NCBI GenBank assembly: GCA_030842085.1
Contig: JAUUSE010000078.1
Coordinates: 1-5,594 of the forward strand
DNA: 5,594 nucleotides
From: Timburyella sp030842085
Lineage (GTDB): Bacteria > Bacillota > Clostridia > Oscillospirales > Acutalibacteraceae
Reading direction: 5' to 3'
Under the pieces are notes generated by a model that had not been told where the DNA came from, ran no database searches, and saw nothing but the letters and a program-made list of their open reading frames with translations. Positions 1-5,475 of this stretch are shown here, in pieces. A program made the position numbers and the translations under genes. How positions within the stretch are numbered: the first letter of the stretch is position 1; each line of letters starts with the position of its first letter.

Positions 1-588
1 CGGCGTCAATTCGTCATATTCGTCGCTTTCCAGCGGCGTTTCTAAGTTTATGCCATTTATTTTTTTAGACATACTTTTAGTCACAAGCTTAGAAGCTATT
101 AAAGAAGTAAACAACGCCAATAAAAGTGCTACTGTTGCAACAGGCAGTGCTCTTAACAGCAGCCCCCAAATGCTGAGCTGGCTTACCGATATATGAATAA
201 CCGTCCCATCAGCCGCCATTCGCGCACGACAGATAATCTTACTCATATAGCTGTCAGCATTATATATATATTCGCTGTCTCCCGTTTCTCTCGCCTGATT
301 TATGTCATCATATAATGAATAGTCAACCGTTTCTGCACCTTGACTGTCATACAACACTTCATTGTCCGACGATATAATTAGTACACGATAATCTTCTGAA
401 GAAAAATTTGGCCGGCTTTCGGCTTCAGACGGCGTAAAATCATAAGTAAGAATATCGAGCTGTGCCGAAAGTTGACGTTTAGCAGAATTTTCATAGCTGA
501 AGCTTAATACCGCGCAAATAACAACAGAGCATACTATTATAAGCATTGCAGATATTGAGAAGCACGGCCAAAAAAATTTTTTTCTCAT
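1..588 (-). CDS. phoR: PhoR-type sensor histidine kinase, N-terminal part (cut by window edge)
   Basis: This is the first 196 codons of a membrane sensor kinase; the reading frame is open to the left edge, so the gene is cut by the window rather than visibly broken. It starts at an ATG (588-586) that overlaps the response-regulator stop as ATGA, with an AGAGG ribosome site (600-596) 7 nt upstream. The visible layout is a basic N-terminus (MRKK), a transmembrane helix at about residues 11-31, an extracytoplasmic domain at about 32-140, a second helix at about 141-166, and a linker ending in YDELTP, a motif typical of the juxtamembrane segment of clostridial PhoR-like kinases. The extracytoplasmic part has the pattern YRVLIISSDNEVLYDS (residues 67-82) followed by DGTVIHISVS (128-137), which resembles the small PAS/PDC-like sensor fold of this family. 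The dimerisation (H-box) and ATP-binding domains lie outside the window, so kinase function is inferred from domain order and its place after phoB. By family role it would phosphorylate PhoB under phosphate limitation and be restrained by PhoU and PstSCAB. Confidence 0.88.
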   Translation of the reverse strand, partial: MRKKFFWPCFSISAMLIIVCSVVICAVLSFSYENSAKRQLSAQLDILTYDFTPSEAESRPNFSSEDYRVLIISSDNEVLYDSQGAETVDYSLYDDINQARETGDSEYIYNADSYMSKIICRARMAADGTVIHISVSQLSIWGLLLRALPVATVALLLALFTSLIASKLVTKSMSKKINGINLETPLESDEYDELTP

Positions 589-1259
589 GAATCAGCCTCT
601 ATGCGGTAACCTACTCCGCGCACCGTTTCTATAATGTCAGCGCCTTTGCCAAGCTTTTGGCGCAGATTTTTAATGTGCATGTCTACTGTACGCGTCTCAC
701 CGAAATAGTCGACGCCCCACACGTCGGTCAGCAGCTTGTCCCGATTGAACACCATGCCCTTATGCTCCATCATAACCCGCAGAAGCTCAAATTCTTTTAA
801 TGTGAGTATTACCCGCTCATTATCTACCATTACAGTGTGCTCATCAAGATTAAGCACAATCTTACCCGCTCTTAGTATATTGCTTTCTTTTGGCGGAGCA
901 GTGCGGCGCAGCACAGCGCGTACTCTTGAAACCATTTCCATCATTCCAAAAGGCTTTACAAGATAGTCGTCGGCTCCTATGTCAAGTGCCTGAATCTTAT
1001 CATATTCCGTTCCCTTCGCCGTAGCCATTATGACTGGAATGGATGCCGTCGCACGCGACGCGCGCAGCCTTTTTAAAATAGATACGCCATCTTCGCCCGG
1101 CAGCATAACGTCAAGAATAATTAGCTCCGGTATCTGTTTTGACAAAGCTTCAAAAAAGGTTTTCCCATCTGAAAAGCCCTCAGCCTCAAAGCCGGTGGAA
1201 TGAAGCGTATATATTTCTATTTCGCGTATGCTCGCGTCATCTTCAACGCAGTATATCAT
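585..1259 (-). CDS. phoB: PhoB/PhoP-family response regulator (receiver plus OmpR-type winged helix)
   Basis: This is a complete 224-residue response regulator of the usual OmpR/PhoB length. The receiver domain (about 1-118) has the acidic pocket E6-D7-D8, phosphoacceptor D50 in LIILDVMLPG, switch threonine T80 in MATAK and the conserved lysine K102 in VKPFG. The C-terminal DNA-binding domain (about 128-220) has LTLKEFELLRVM (152-163), the recognition-helix region ETRTVDMHIKNLRQKL (188-203) and the wing motif VRGVGYRIE (213-221). The ATG at 1259-1257 overlaps the phoU stop as ATGA, and a strong AAAGGAGAG site (1276-1268) lies 8 nt upstream inside phoU, which settles the start. In Bacillota the same protein is often called PhoP; the symbol is chosen from its position in the pst-phoU locus, since OmpR-family regulators are hard to tell apart by sequence alone. 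Phosphorylated protein is expected to bind 11-bp-periodic Pho boxes, one candidate being in front of pstS, which would make the operon self-activating. Confidence 0.93.
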   Translation of the reverse strand: MIYCVEDDASIREIEIYTLHSTGFEAEGFSDGKTFFEALSKQIPELIILDVMLPGEDGVSILKRLRASRATASIPVIMATAKGTEYDKIQALDIGADDYLVKPFGMMEMVSRVRAVLRRTAPPKESNILRAGKIVLNLDEHTVMVDNERVILTLKEFELLRVMMEHKGMVFNRDKLLTDVWGVDYFGETRTVDMHIKNLRQKLGKGADIIETVRGVGYRIEADS

Positions 1260-1909
1260 ACTTCACGCTCTCCTTTATGGATGCCGGTAATTGAAAATAT
1301 TACCCATTCTCCGACGTTTACGGCGTGGTCGCCTATGCGCTCAAAATATTTGGCTATCATAAGCAAATCCATAGCATATTCTCCGTCCTCCGGATGTTTA
1401 TTAATCATAGTTGTAAGCTGATCCTTCACATTTATGAATATCTCATCAACTACGTCGTCATGCGCAATTACCGCCGCCGCCATTTCCTCGTCTTTACGCA
1501 CAAATGCATCGATGCTCTCTGTTACCATTTTCCGTGTAGCTATCGCCATATCGCCTATTTGCTTTATTTCATCGATTTTGCGTCCGCCAAGATATTCTAT
1601 CAGCTCTGCTATATCGCGCGACTGGTCGCCTATTCTTTCCAAATCGGTAATCATTTTCAGCGCCGCAGAAATCTGACGTAAATCACTCGCCACCGGCTGC
1701 TGCTGCAATATGAGCTTTAAGCAGAAATTTTCAATGTCTCTTTCTTTGCTGTCAATCTCTCTTTCAATATCTGTGAGCTTTCGTGCAAGCTCTACATTGC
1801 CCTCTATAAGCGCTTGGGCTGTTGTCGCTATAGCCTCTTCGCACAGTGAGCCCATTTTTATAAGCTCTGTATTCAAATCATTCAGCTGTCTGTCAAATTT
1901 ATTCCTCAT
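1256..1909 (-). CDS. phoU: PhoU, phosphate signalling and transport modulator
   Basis: A complete 217-residue PhoU, the normal size for the family. It is an all-helical cytoplasmic protein made of two repeats of a three-helix bundle. Each repeat carries the metal-cluster signature: DLERIGDQSRD at 89-99 (E91, D95, D99) and YFERIGDHAVN at 188-198 (E190, D194, N198). The first helix (MRNKFDRQLNDLNTEL) and LQQQPVASDLRQISAALKMI (68-87) are also typical. By family knowledge PhoU contacts PstB and the PhoR sensor, keeps PhoR from activating PhoB when phosphate is plentiful, and limits toxic phosphate uptake. The ATG follows the pstB stop after 2 nt, with an AGGAAGG ribosome site (1927-1921) inside the end of pstB at 11 nt spacing, slightly longer than usual. 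Its 3' end overlaps the response-regulator start by 4 nt, so PhoU and its signalling partners are probably made together. No key residue appears to be missing. Confidence 0.96.
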   Translation of the reverse strand: MRNKFDRQLNDLNTELIKMGSLCEEAIATTAQALIEGNVELARKLTDIEREIDSKERDIENFCLKLILQQQPVASDLRQISAALKMITDLERIGDQSRDIAELIEYLGGRKIDEIKQIGDMAIATRKMVTESIDAFVRKDEEMAAAVIAHDDVVDEIFINVKDQLTTMINKHPEDGEYAMDLLMIAKYFERIGDHAVNVGEWVIFSITGIHKGEREV

Positions 1910-1911
1910 AA

Positions 1912-2664
1912 TTATCCAAACCTTCCTGTTATGTAATCCTCCGTGCGTTTATCAGTTGGGTGTGAAAATAGCCGCTCGGTATCGTCATGCTCTACAAGCT
2001 CGCCAAGCAAGAAAAATGCAGTACTGTCAGATATTCTTGCCGCCTGCTGCATGTTATGCGTTACCATTACAATAGTATAGTGCTTTTTAAGCTCTATAGC
2101 CAGGTCCTCAACCTTAGAGGTTGATATCGGGTCAAGTGCGCTGGTAGGCTCGTCCATAAGAAGGACTTTAGGTTCCACCGCCAGTGCGCGCGCTATGCAA
2201 AGCCTTTGCTGCTGTCCGCCGGAAAGTCCTAATGCAGATTTCTTAAGCCTGTCCTTTACTTCGTCCCAAATGGCGGCGCTTATCAGCGATTTCTCAACAA
2301 TATCGTCGAGCTTTGCCTTATTCTTTATTCCGTGAGTTCTCGGCCCATACGCAACATTGTCGTATATACTCATAGGAAATGGGTTCGGCTTTTGGAAAAC
2401 CATTCCCACATCACGGCGCAGACTATTAACATCAATATCCGATGAAAATATATCCATGCCTCTGTATAAAACTTTGCCGGTTATTTTAACTTCCGGAATA
2501 AGGTCGTTCATACGGTTGAGCGTCTTTAAAAATGTAGATTTTCCGCAGCCGGACGGTCCTATAAGAGCTGTTATGCTTCTCTCTGGAATTTTTATATTTA
2601 TATTTTTAAGGGCCTGTGTTTCGCCATACCATAAGCATAAATCTCTCGCCTGAATAATATTCAT
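1912..2664 (-). CDS. pstB: PstB, phosphate ABC transporter ATP-binding protein
   Basis: A complete 250-residue ATPase of the high-affinity phosphate importer (EC 7.3.2.1); PstB proteins are usually about 250-260 residues. All ABC motifs are intact: Walker A GPSGCGKST (36-44), the Q-loop glutamine Q91 in MVFQKPNPFP, signature LSGGQQQR (147-154), Walker B VLLMDEP with D171 and catalytic E172, D-loop SALD (175-178) and switch histidine H203 in VTHNM. The KTLNRMNDL segment after Walker A (47-55) and QKPNPFPMSIYDNVAYG (91-107) are hallmarks of PstB rather than of other ABC ATPases. It works as a dimer on the cytoplasmic face of PstC-PstA. The ATG overlaps the pstA stop as ATGA, and a GGAGAG site (2677-2672) sits 7 nt upstream inside pstA. 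There is a single pstB here, unlike Bacillus subtilis, which has two (pstBA and pstBB). Confidence 0.98.
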   Translation of the reverse strand: MNIIQARDLCLWYGETQALKNINIKIPERSITALIGPSGCGKSTFLKTLNRMNDLIPEVKITGKVLYRGMDIFSSDIDVNSLRRDVGMVFQKPNPFPMSIYDNVAYGPRTHGIKNKAKLDDIVEKSLISAAIWDEVKDRLKKSALGLSGGQQQRLCIARALAVEPKVLLMDEPTSALDPISTSKVEDLAIELKKHYTIVMVTHNMQQAARISDSTAFFLLGELVEHDDTERLFSHPTDKRTEDYITGRFG

Positions 2665-3521
2665 TGCTCCACTCTCCGTTTAAATAATTTTCCTACCAGC
2701 GATGCGCTGAAGTTTATTATAAGTGCAAGTATCATAAGTATTGCCGCTATGGCAAATGCAACCTCAAACTCGCCCTGCTCTTTCGCATATACGTAAAGCG
2801 CAACCGTAAGACTCGCGCCCGGCTCAATCAGTCCTTCAATGGGGCCGTAAAGCGTATGCGCAAATCCGGCCGTGAAAAGCAGCGCCGCCGACTCGCCCAA
2901 AATACGGCCTATGGAGAGTATGCAGCCCGTTATTATGCCGTCTATTGAGCTTGGCAGCACCACTGTGCGTATAACCCTCCACTTTCCGGCGCCCAACGCA
3001 AATGCGCCTTCGCGGTAGCTTTGCGGCACCGTTTTAAGGCTTTCCTGCGTCGTCCTTATTATTGTCGGAAGATTCATTATAACAAGCGTCAGCGCACCCG
3101 CTATAATTGACGTCCCAAAGCCAAAGAACTGACAGAATATGAGCATACCGACAAGGCCGTATATTATCGACGGTATGCCGGAAAGCGTCTCGGACGCCAG
3201 CTCTATCAGCTCTACGATTTTCTTGTTTTTAGCGTATTCTGTCAAATAAATAGCCGCGCCGACTCCTATTGGAAGCACTATAATAAGCGTAGCAATTACT
3301 AAATACAGTGTGCTTACTATATCAGGAAGTATGCCTATATTATCTTCCGAATAGCTTGGAGATGTGGAAAGCAAATTCCACGTAACATTTGGCAGGCCTT
3401 TAACCAGCACATAGCCCACAATGCCTATGACAAGCGCGCATACAATTCCTACGGCTATATATGTAATTGTCTTCATAACAGCACAATATGCTTTTCTGCG
3501 TTTAGATATAGGCTTTATCAT
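2661..3521 (-). CDS. pstA: PstA, phosphate ABC transporter permease
   Basis: A complete 286-residue inner-membrane permease of the binding-protein-dependent transport type. A basic cytoplasmic start (KPISKRRK) leads into a first helix at about 17-40, then a short external stretch with SPSYSEDNIGILPDI (54-68). The remaining hydrophobic segments lie at about 69-94, 115-130, 137-152, 192-220 and 255-275, fitting the family's six-helix pattern. The EAA coupling loop that docks on PstB is at 171-190 (EGAFALGAGKW, then RTVVLP), followed by GRILGESAALLFTAG (205-219), typical of PstA. With PstC it forms the channel. The start follows the pstC stop after one base, with a strong GAAGGAG ribosome site just upstream (about 3528-3534). 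The segment GIPSIIYGLVGML (115-127) is nearly identical to GIPSVVYGLVGML in PstC, reflecting the common origin of the two permeases. Confidence 0.97.
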   Translation of the reverse strand: MIKPISKRRKAYCAVMKTITYIAVGIVCALVIGIVGYVLVKGLPNVTWNLLSTSPSYSEDNIGILPDIVSTLYLVIATLIIVLPIGVGAAIYLTEYAKNKKIVELIELASETLSGIPSIIYGLVGMLIFCQFFGFGTSIIAGALTLVIMNLPTIIRTTQESLKTVPQSYREGAFALGAGKWRVIRTVVLPSSIDGIITGCILSIGRILGESAALLFTAGFAHTLYGPIEGLIEPGASLTVALYVYAKEQGEFEVAFAIAAILMILALIINFSASLVGKLFKRRVEQ

Positions 3522-3522
3522 A

Positions 3523-4425
3523 TTAATTCTCCTTCTGGCGCTTAAGCAGCATGTTTAAAAGCACGTTTATAAGCATGATAAACAGGAACAGCACCAGCGC
3601 TATTGAGAAAAGCGCTTGACGCTGAAGTCCTGAGGAATAAGACATTTCGCTTGCAACCGCCGTTGTGAGAAATCGCACACTTTCAAAAAGGGATGGCATA
3701 TTTGCAACATTTCCCGCAACCATCATAACCGCCATAGCTTCGCCTATGGCTCGTCCGACGCCGAGCACCACAGCCGCAGCTATTCCGCTCTTAGCCGCCG
3801 GCACCGACACCCTGAAGTATGTCTCAACTTCAGTTGCGCCAAGCGCTAAGGAAGCATCCTCATACTCTTTAGGCACAGCCTCCAGCGCAGTAATTGAGAC
3901 TTTTATGACAGACGGCAGTATCATTACCGCCAATACTATTATTGCCGCAAGAAGACTTGAGCCATCTGGCACATTGAACACCTTCATAATCGTTGGGACA
4001 AGCACAAGCATACCGACAAGGCCGTAAACCACCGACGGAATCCCAGCAAGCAGACCTACCGCCGATGTTATAATTGATTTTACCTTAGGCGGTGCCATCT
4101 TAGCAAGATATACGGCCGCAAAAAAGCCTATCGGCACGCCTATTAAAATTGCACCCGCTGTGCCGTAAACAGATGTAAGTATAAATGGAAGTATACCGAA
4201 CTTGGCCTCTGCAGCAGTAGACGCCCATTCGGTACCGAACAAAAAGTTTATTATTCCTATCTCTTTTATTGCCGGTATTCCGGATATAATAAGATATATA
4301 GTTATAACCAGTACGCATCCTACGGCGACCAGCCCTAAAATAAGAAATATTATGTGTATAATATTCTCAACTATCTTGCGTTTTGATTTTTTCTCTGTCC
4401 TAAGCTGTACAGCTTCCTCTGCCAT
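3523..4425 (-). CDS. pstC: PstC, phosphate ABC transporter permease
   Basis: A complete 300-residue permease, the partner of PstA in the phosphate channel. The N-terminus is charged and cytoplasmic (TEKKSKRK, 10-17). Hydrophobic segments follow at about 22-48, 83-107, 116-147, 157-178, 213-238 and 270-294. FLFGTEWAST and AKFGILPFILTSVYGT (61-89) are the PstC-type external region and entry into the transport domain. The EAA loop is at about 188-211 (YEDASLALGATEVETYFRVS), followed by GRAIGEAMAVMMVAGN (224-239), diagnostic of PstC. The ATG at 4425-4423 is served by AAAGGA (4440-4435). Another ATG at 4432-4430 is out of frame and closes within a few codons. The gene is separated from pstS by 76 bases holding a hairpin, whereas its 3' end is 1 nt from pstA. 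This fits strong expression of the binding protein and lower expression of the membrane parts. Confidence 0.97.
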   Translation of the reverse strand: MAEEAVQLRTEKKSKRKIVENIIHIIFLILGLVAVGCVLVITIYLIISGIPAIKEIGIINFLFGTEWASTAAEAKFGILPFILTSVYGTAGAILIGVPIGFFAAVYLAKMAPPKVKSIITSAVGLLAGIPSVVYGLVGMLVLVPTIMKVFNVPDGSSLLAAIIVLAVMILPSVIKVSITALEAVPKEYEDASLALGATEVETYFRVSVPAAKSGIAAAVVLGVGRAIGEAMAVMMVAGNVANMPSLFESVRFLTTAVASEMSYSSGLQRQALFSIALVLFLFIMLINVLLNMLLKRQKEN

Positions 4426-4501
4426 AAATCATTTTCCTTTCATATGGGAAAGCCGGCGGTCCCACGTTTAGGTAAGACCGCCGTATATATTCTTTGCTTT
4501 T
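4426..4501 (-). promoter_or_regulatory. pstS-pstC intercistronic region with G+C-rich hairpin
   Basis: This is the only real gap inside the operon. On the transcript, an 8-bp perfect stem is formed by 4483-4476 (CGGCGGTC) and 4461-4454 (GACCGCCG), with a 14-nt loop that could add a CC/GG pair. It lies about 18 nt after the pstS stop. The bases that follow (GCTTTCCC) are not a U-run, so a strong intrinsic terminator is unlikely. The hairpin is better read as an mRNA-stabilising or partial-termination element favouring pstS over pstC. A second small stem, CTTTC (4452-4448) with GAAAG (4441-4437) and a 6-nt loop, overlaps the pstC ribosome site AAAGGA (4440-4435). The pairing is seen directly; the regulatory role is inferred. 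Confidence 0.6.
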
Positions 4502-5338
4502 TTACTTAACAGGTACGGCTCCCTGCTGTGATATTATTGAAGATGCGTCTGAAGAAGTGATATAGTCAAAGAACGCCTGTGCAGCTTCCGAAAGCTCTGC
4601 GCCTGTCTTTGTTACCAGCACAAACGGACGCTGTACAACATATGTTCCGTCCTTTACTGTTTCTTCCGTCGCAGCTACTCCGCCAACCGTGATTGCCTTA
4701 ATCTTATCGCTCACGGCTGAGAGTGAAGCGTAGCCTATTGCATTCGGATTCTGTGATACTGTTGTTATAACATCACCTGTTGAAGTTAACTCCTGACGAT
4801 ATTTGCATTTATCTTCTGTTCCGGTTATAGATTCAAAGCCGTCACGCGTACCGCTTCCCGCCTCACGGCCTATGAGTACTATCTCGCCGTCTTTACCGCC
4901 GACCTGACTCCAGTTTGTAATTTCACCGGTGTACATTTTAGCTATCTGATCAAGCGTTAAATCTGAAACAGTATTGCTGTTATTTACAACTATCGCTATG
5001 CCGTCAAGCGCAAGAGTTGTTTCGGTAAGACTTGCCTTTTCATCCTCCTTAAGAGCGCGGCTGGAAAGGCCTATGTCGCATCTGCCCTCAGAAACAGCCG
5101 TTATGCCGCTGCTCGAGCCCGTCGGGTTATAAGTGAATTTTACATTAGGATTAGCTTTTGTAAAAGCCTCGCCTAAAGCACCTATTACGCTTTCCATTGA
5201 AGTTGAGCCGTCCGTCGAAACAGAACCGCTGAGTGAACCGTCGCCTGTTCCCGATGTAGTGTCATTTCCACCGTTGCCGCAGCTTACAAGCGCTACCGCC
5301 ATTATCGCGGCAATCAAGCATGCTAAAACCTTTTTCAT
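4502..5338 (-). CDS. pstS: PstS, phosphate-binding lipoprotein of the Pst transporter
   Basis: A complete 278-residue extracytoplasmic solute-binding protein. It begins with a lipoprotein signal, MKK, a hydrophobic core, then lipobox L17-V18-S19-C20, so C20 should be lipidated and anchor the protein to the outer face of the membrane. A Gly/Ser/Thr-rich linker (21-40) leads to the mature fold. Ligand-loop motifs are STDGSTSM (41-48), TGSSSG (73-78), DIGLSSR (88-94) and GREAGSGTRDGFE (157-169); IGYASL (201-206) is also a PstS hallmark. It captures inorganic phosphate and delivers it to PstC-PstA. The start is supported by an AAAAGGAG ribosome site (5354-5347) 8 nt upstream and by the signal peptide beginning at once. 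As first gene after the long A+T-rich leader it probably has the strongest expression in the operon. Compared with E. coli PstS, the aspartate of ASDAP is serine here (S93, in LSSRA). Confidence 0.97.
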   Translation of the reverse strand: MKKVLACLIAAIMAVALVSCGNGGNDTTSGTGDGSLSGSVSTDGSTSMESVIGALGEAFTKANPNVKFTYNPTGSSSGITAVSEGRCDIGLSSRALKEDEKASLTETTLALDGIAIVVNNSNTVSDLTLDQIAKMYTGEITNWSQVGGKDGEIVLIGREAGSGTRDGFESITGTEDKCKYRQELTSTGDVITTVSQNPNAIGYASLSAVSDKIKAITVGGVAATEETVKDGTYVVQRPFVLVTKTGAELSEAAQAFFDYITSSDASSIISQQGAVPVK

Positions 5339-5375
5339 TAAATATTCTCCTTTTAATTTTCTATCATTTCGTTTC

Positions 5376-5403
5376 TACGCTTATATATTATTTCTTTAGC
5401 GTA
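5376..5403 (-). repeat. Inverted repeat in the pstS leader
   Basis: Perfect 6-bp arms TACGCT (5376-5381 on the plus strand) and AGCGTA (5398-5403) are separated by 16 bp, so their centres are 22 bp apart, about two helical turns. They are among the few G+C-containing patches in the leader. If transcription starts near 5400 they would form a weak stem at the extreme 5' end of the mRNA; alternatively they are half-sites for a dimeric regulator. The arms are short and the role is unknown. Confidence 0.35.
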
Positions 5404-5416
5404 AAGCCTATAATCC

Positions 5417-5449
5417 TATTTATGTAAAAATTAAGTAAAATTCGACAAA
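5417..5449 (-). promoter_or_regulatory. Candidate Pho box (PhoB/PhoP binding repeats) upstream of pstS
   Basis: On the minus strand two exact TTTTAC copies start at 5440 and 5429, exactly 11 bp apart, giving TTACTTAA (from 5438) and TTACATAA (from 5427). A weaker unit, TTTGTCGAA, sits one more 11-bp step upstream (from 5449). Known PhoB and PhoP sites are tandem direct repeats with an 11-bp period, the Bacillus PhoP repeat being TTAACA-like, so the spacing and the sequence both fit. The last hexamer, TTTACA, ends 10 bp before TATAGG (5412-5407), matching activator-dependent Pho promoters in which the box replaces the -35 element. Seen: repeats and spacing. Inferred: binding by the PhoB encoded in the same operon. 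Confidence 0.5.
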
Positions 5450-5475
5450 AGTATATAATTATAGTCTTTACTTAA
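5431..5475. repeat. 9-bp inverted repeat flanking a TATAAT
   Basis: TTAAGTAAA (5431-5439) and its exact reverse complement TTTACTTAA (5467-5475) are separated by 27 bp and bracket the perfect minus-strand TATAAT at 5463-5458. The inner arm is also part of the candidate Pho box, so the outer arm could be an inverted extra PhoB-like half-site. A+T-rich sequence makes chance matches fairly likely. Confidence 0.35.

Noticed and set aside
1325..1681. 118-codon open frame on the plus strand
   Set aside because: It lies antisense to phoU, whose protein is fully conserved in motif and length. The predicted product has no recognisable domain, so it is a shadow frame.
1710..2075. 121-codon open frame on the plus strand
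   Set aside because: It spans the antisense of the phoU/pstB junction, has Ser/Leu-rich composition typical of reversed coding sequence, and has no ribosome site or context.
3665..4027. 120-codon open frame on the plus strand
   Set aside because: Antisense to pstC transmembrane coding sequence; its Thr/Ala/Ile-rich content is an artefact of the opposite strand.
4100..4318. 72-codon minus-strand frame inside pstC
   Set aside because: Alternative frame of pstC with Tyr/Arg/Asn-rich product and no independent start signal.
4202..4471. 89-codon plus-strand frame crossing into the pstS-pstC gap
   Set aside because: Mostly antisense to the 5' end of pstC, with no ribosome site or family resemblance.
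4454..4483. Intrinsic terminator after pstS
   Set aside because: The stem is strong, but it is followed by GCTTTCCC rather than a U-run, and the rest of the transporter operon lies downstream; kept as a hairpin of uncertain role.
5133..5399. 88-codon plus-strand frame into the pst leader
   Set aside because: Antisense to the pstS signal peptide and Gly/Ser linker; its Pro/Ser-rich stretch mirrors that linker.
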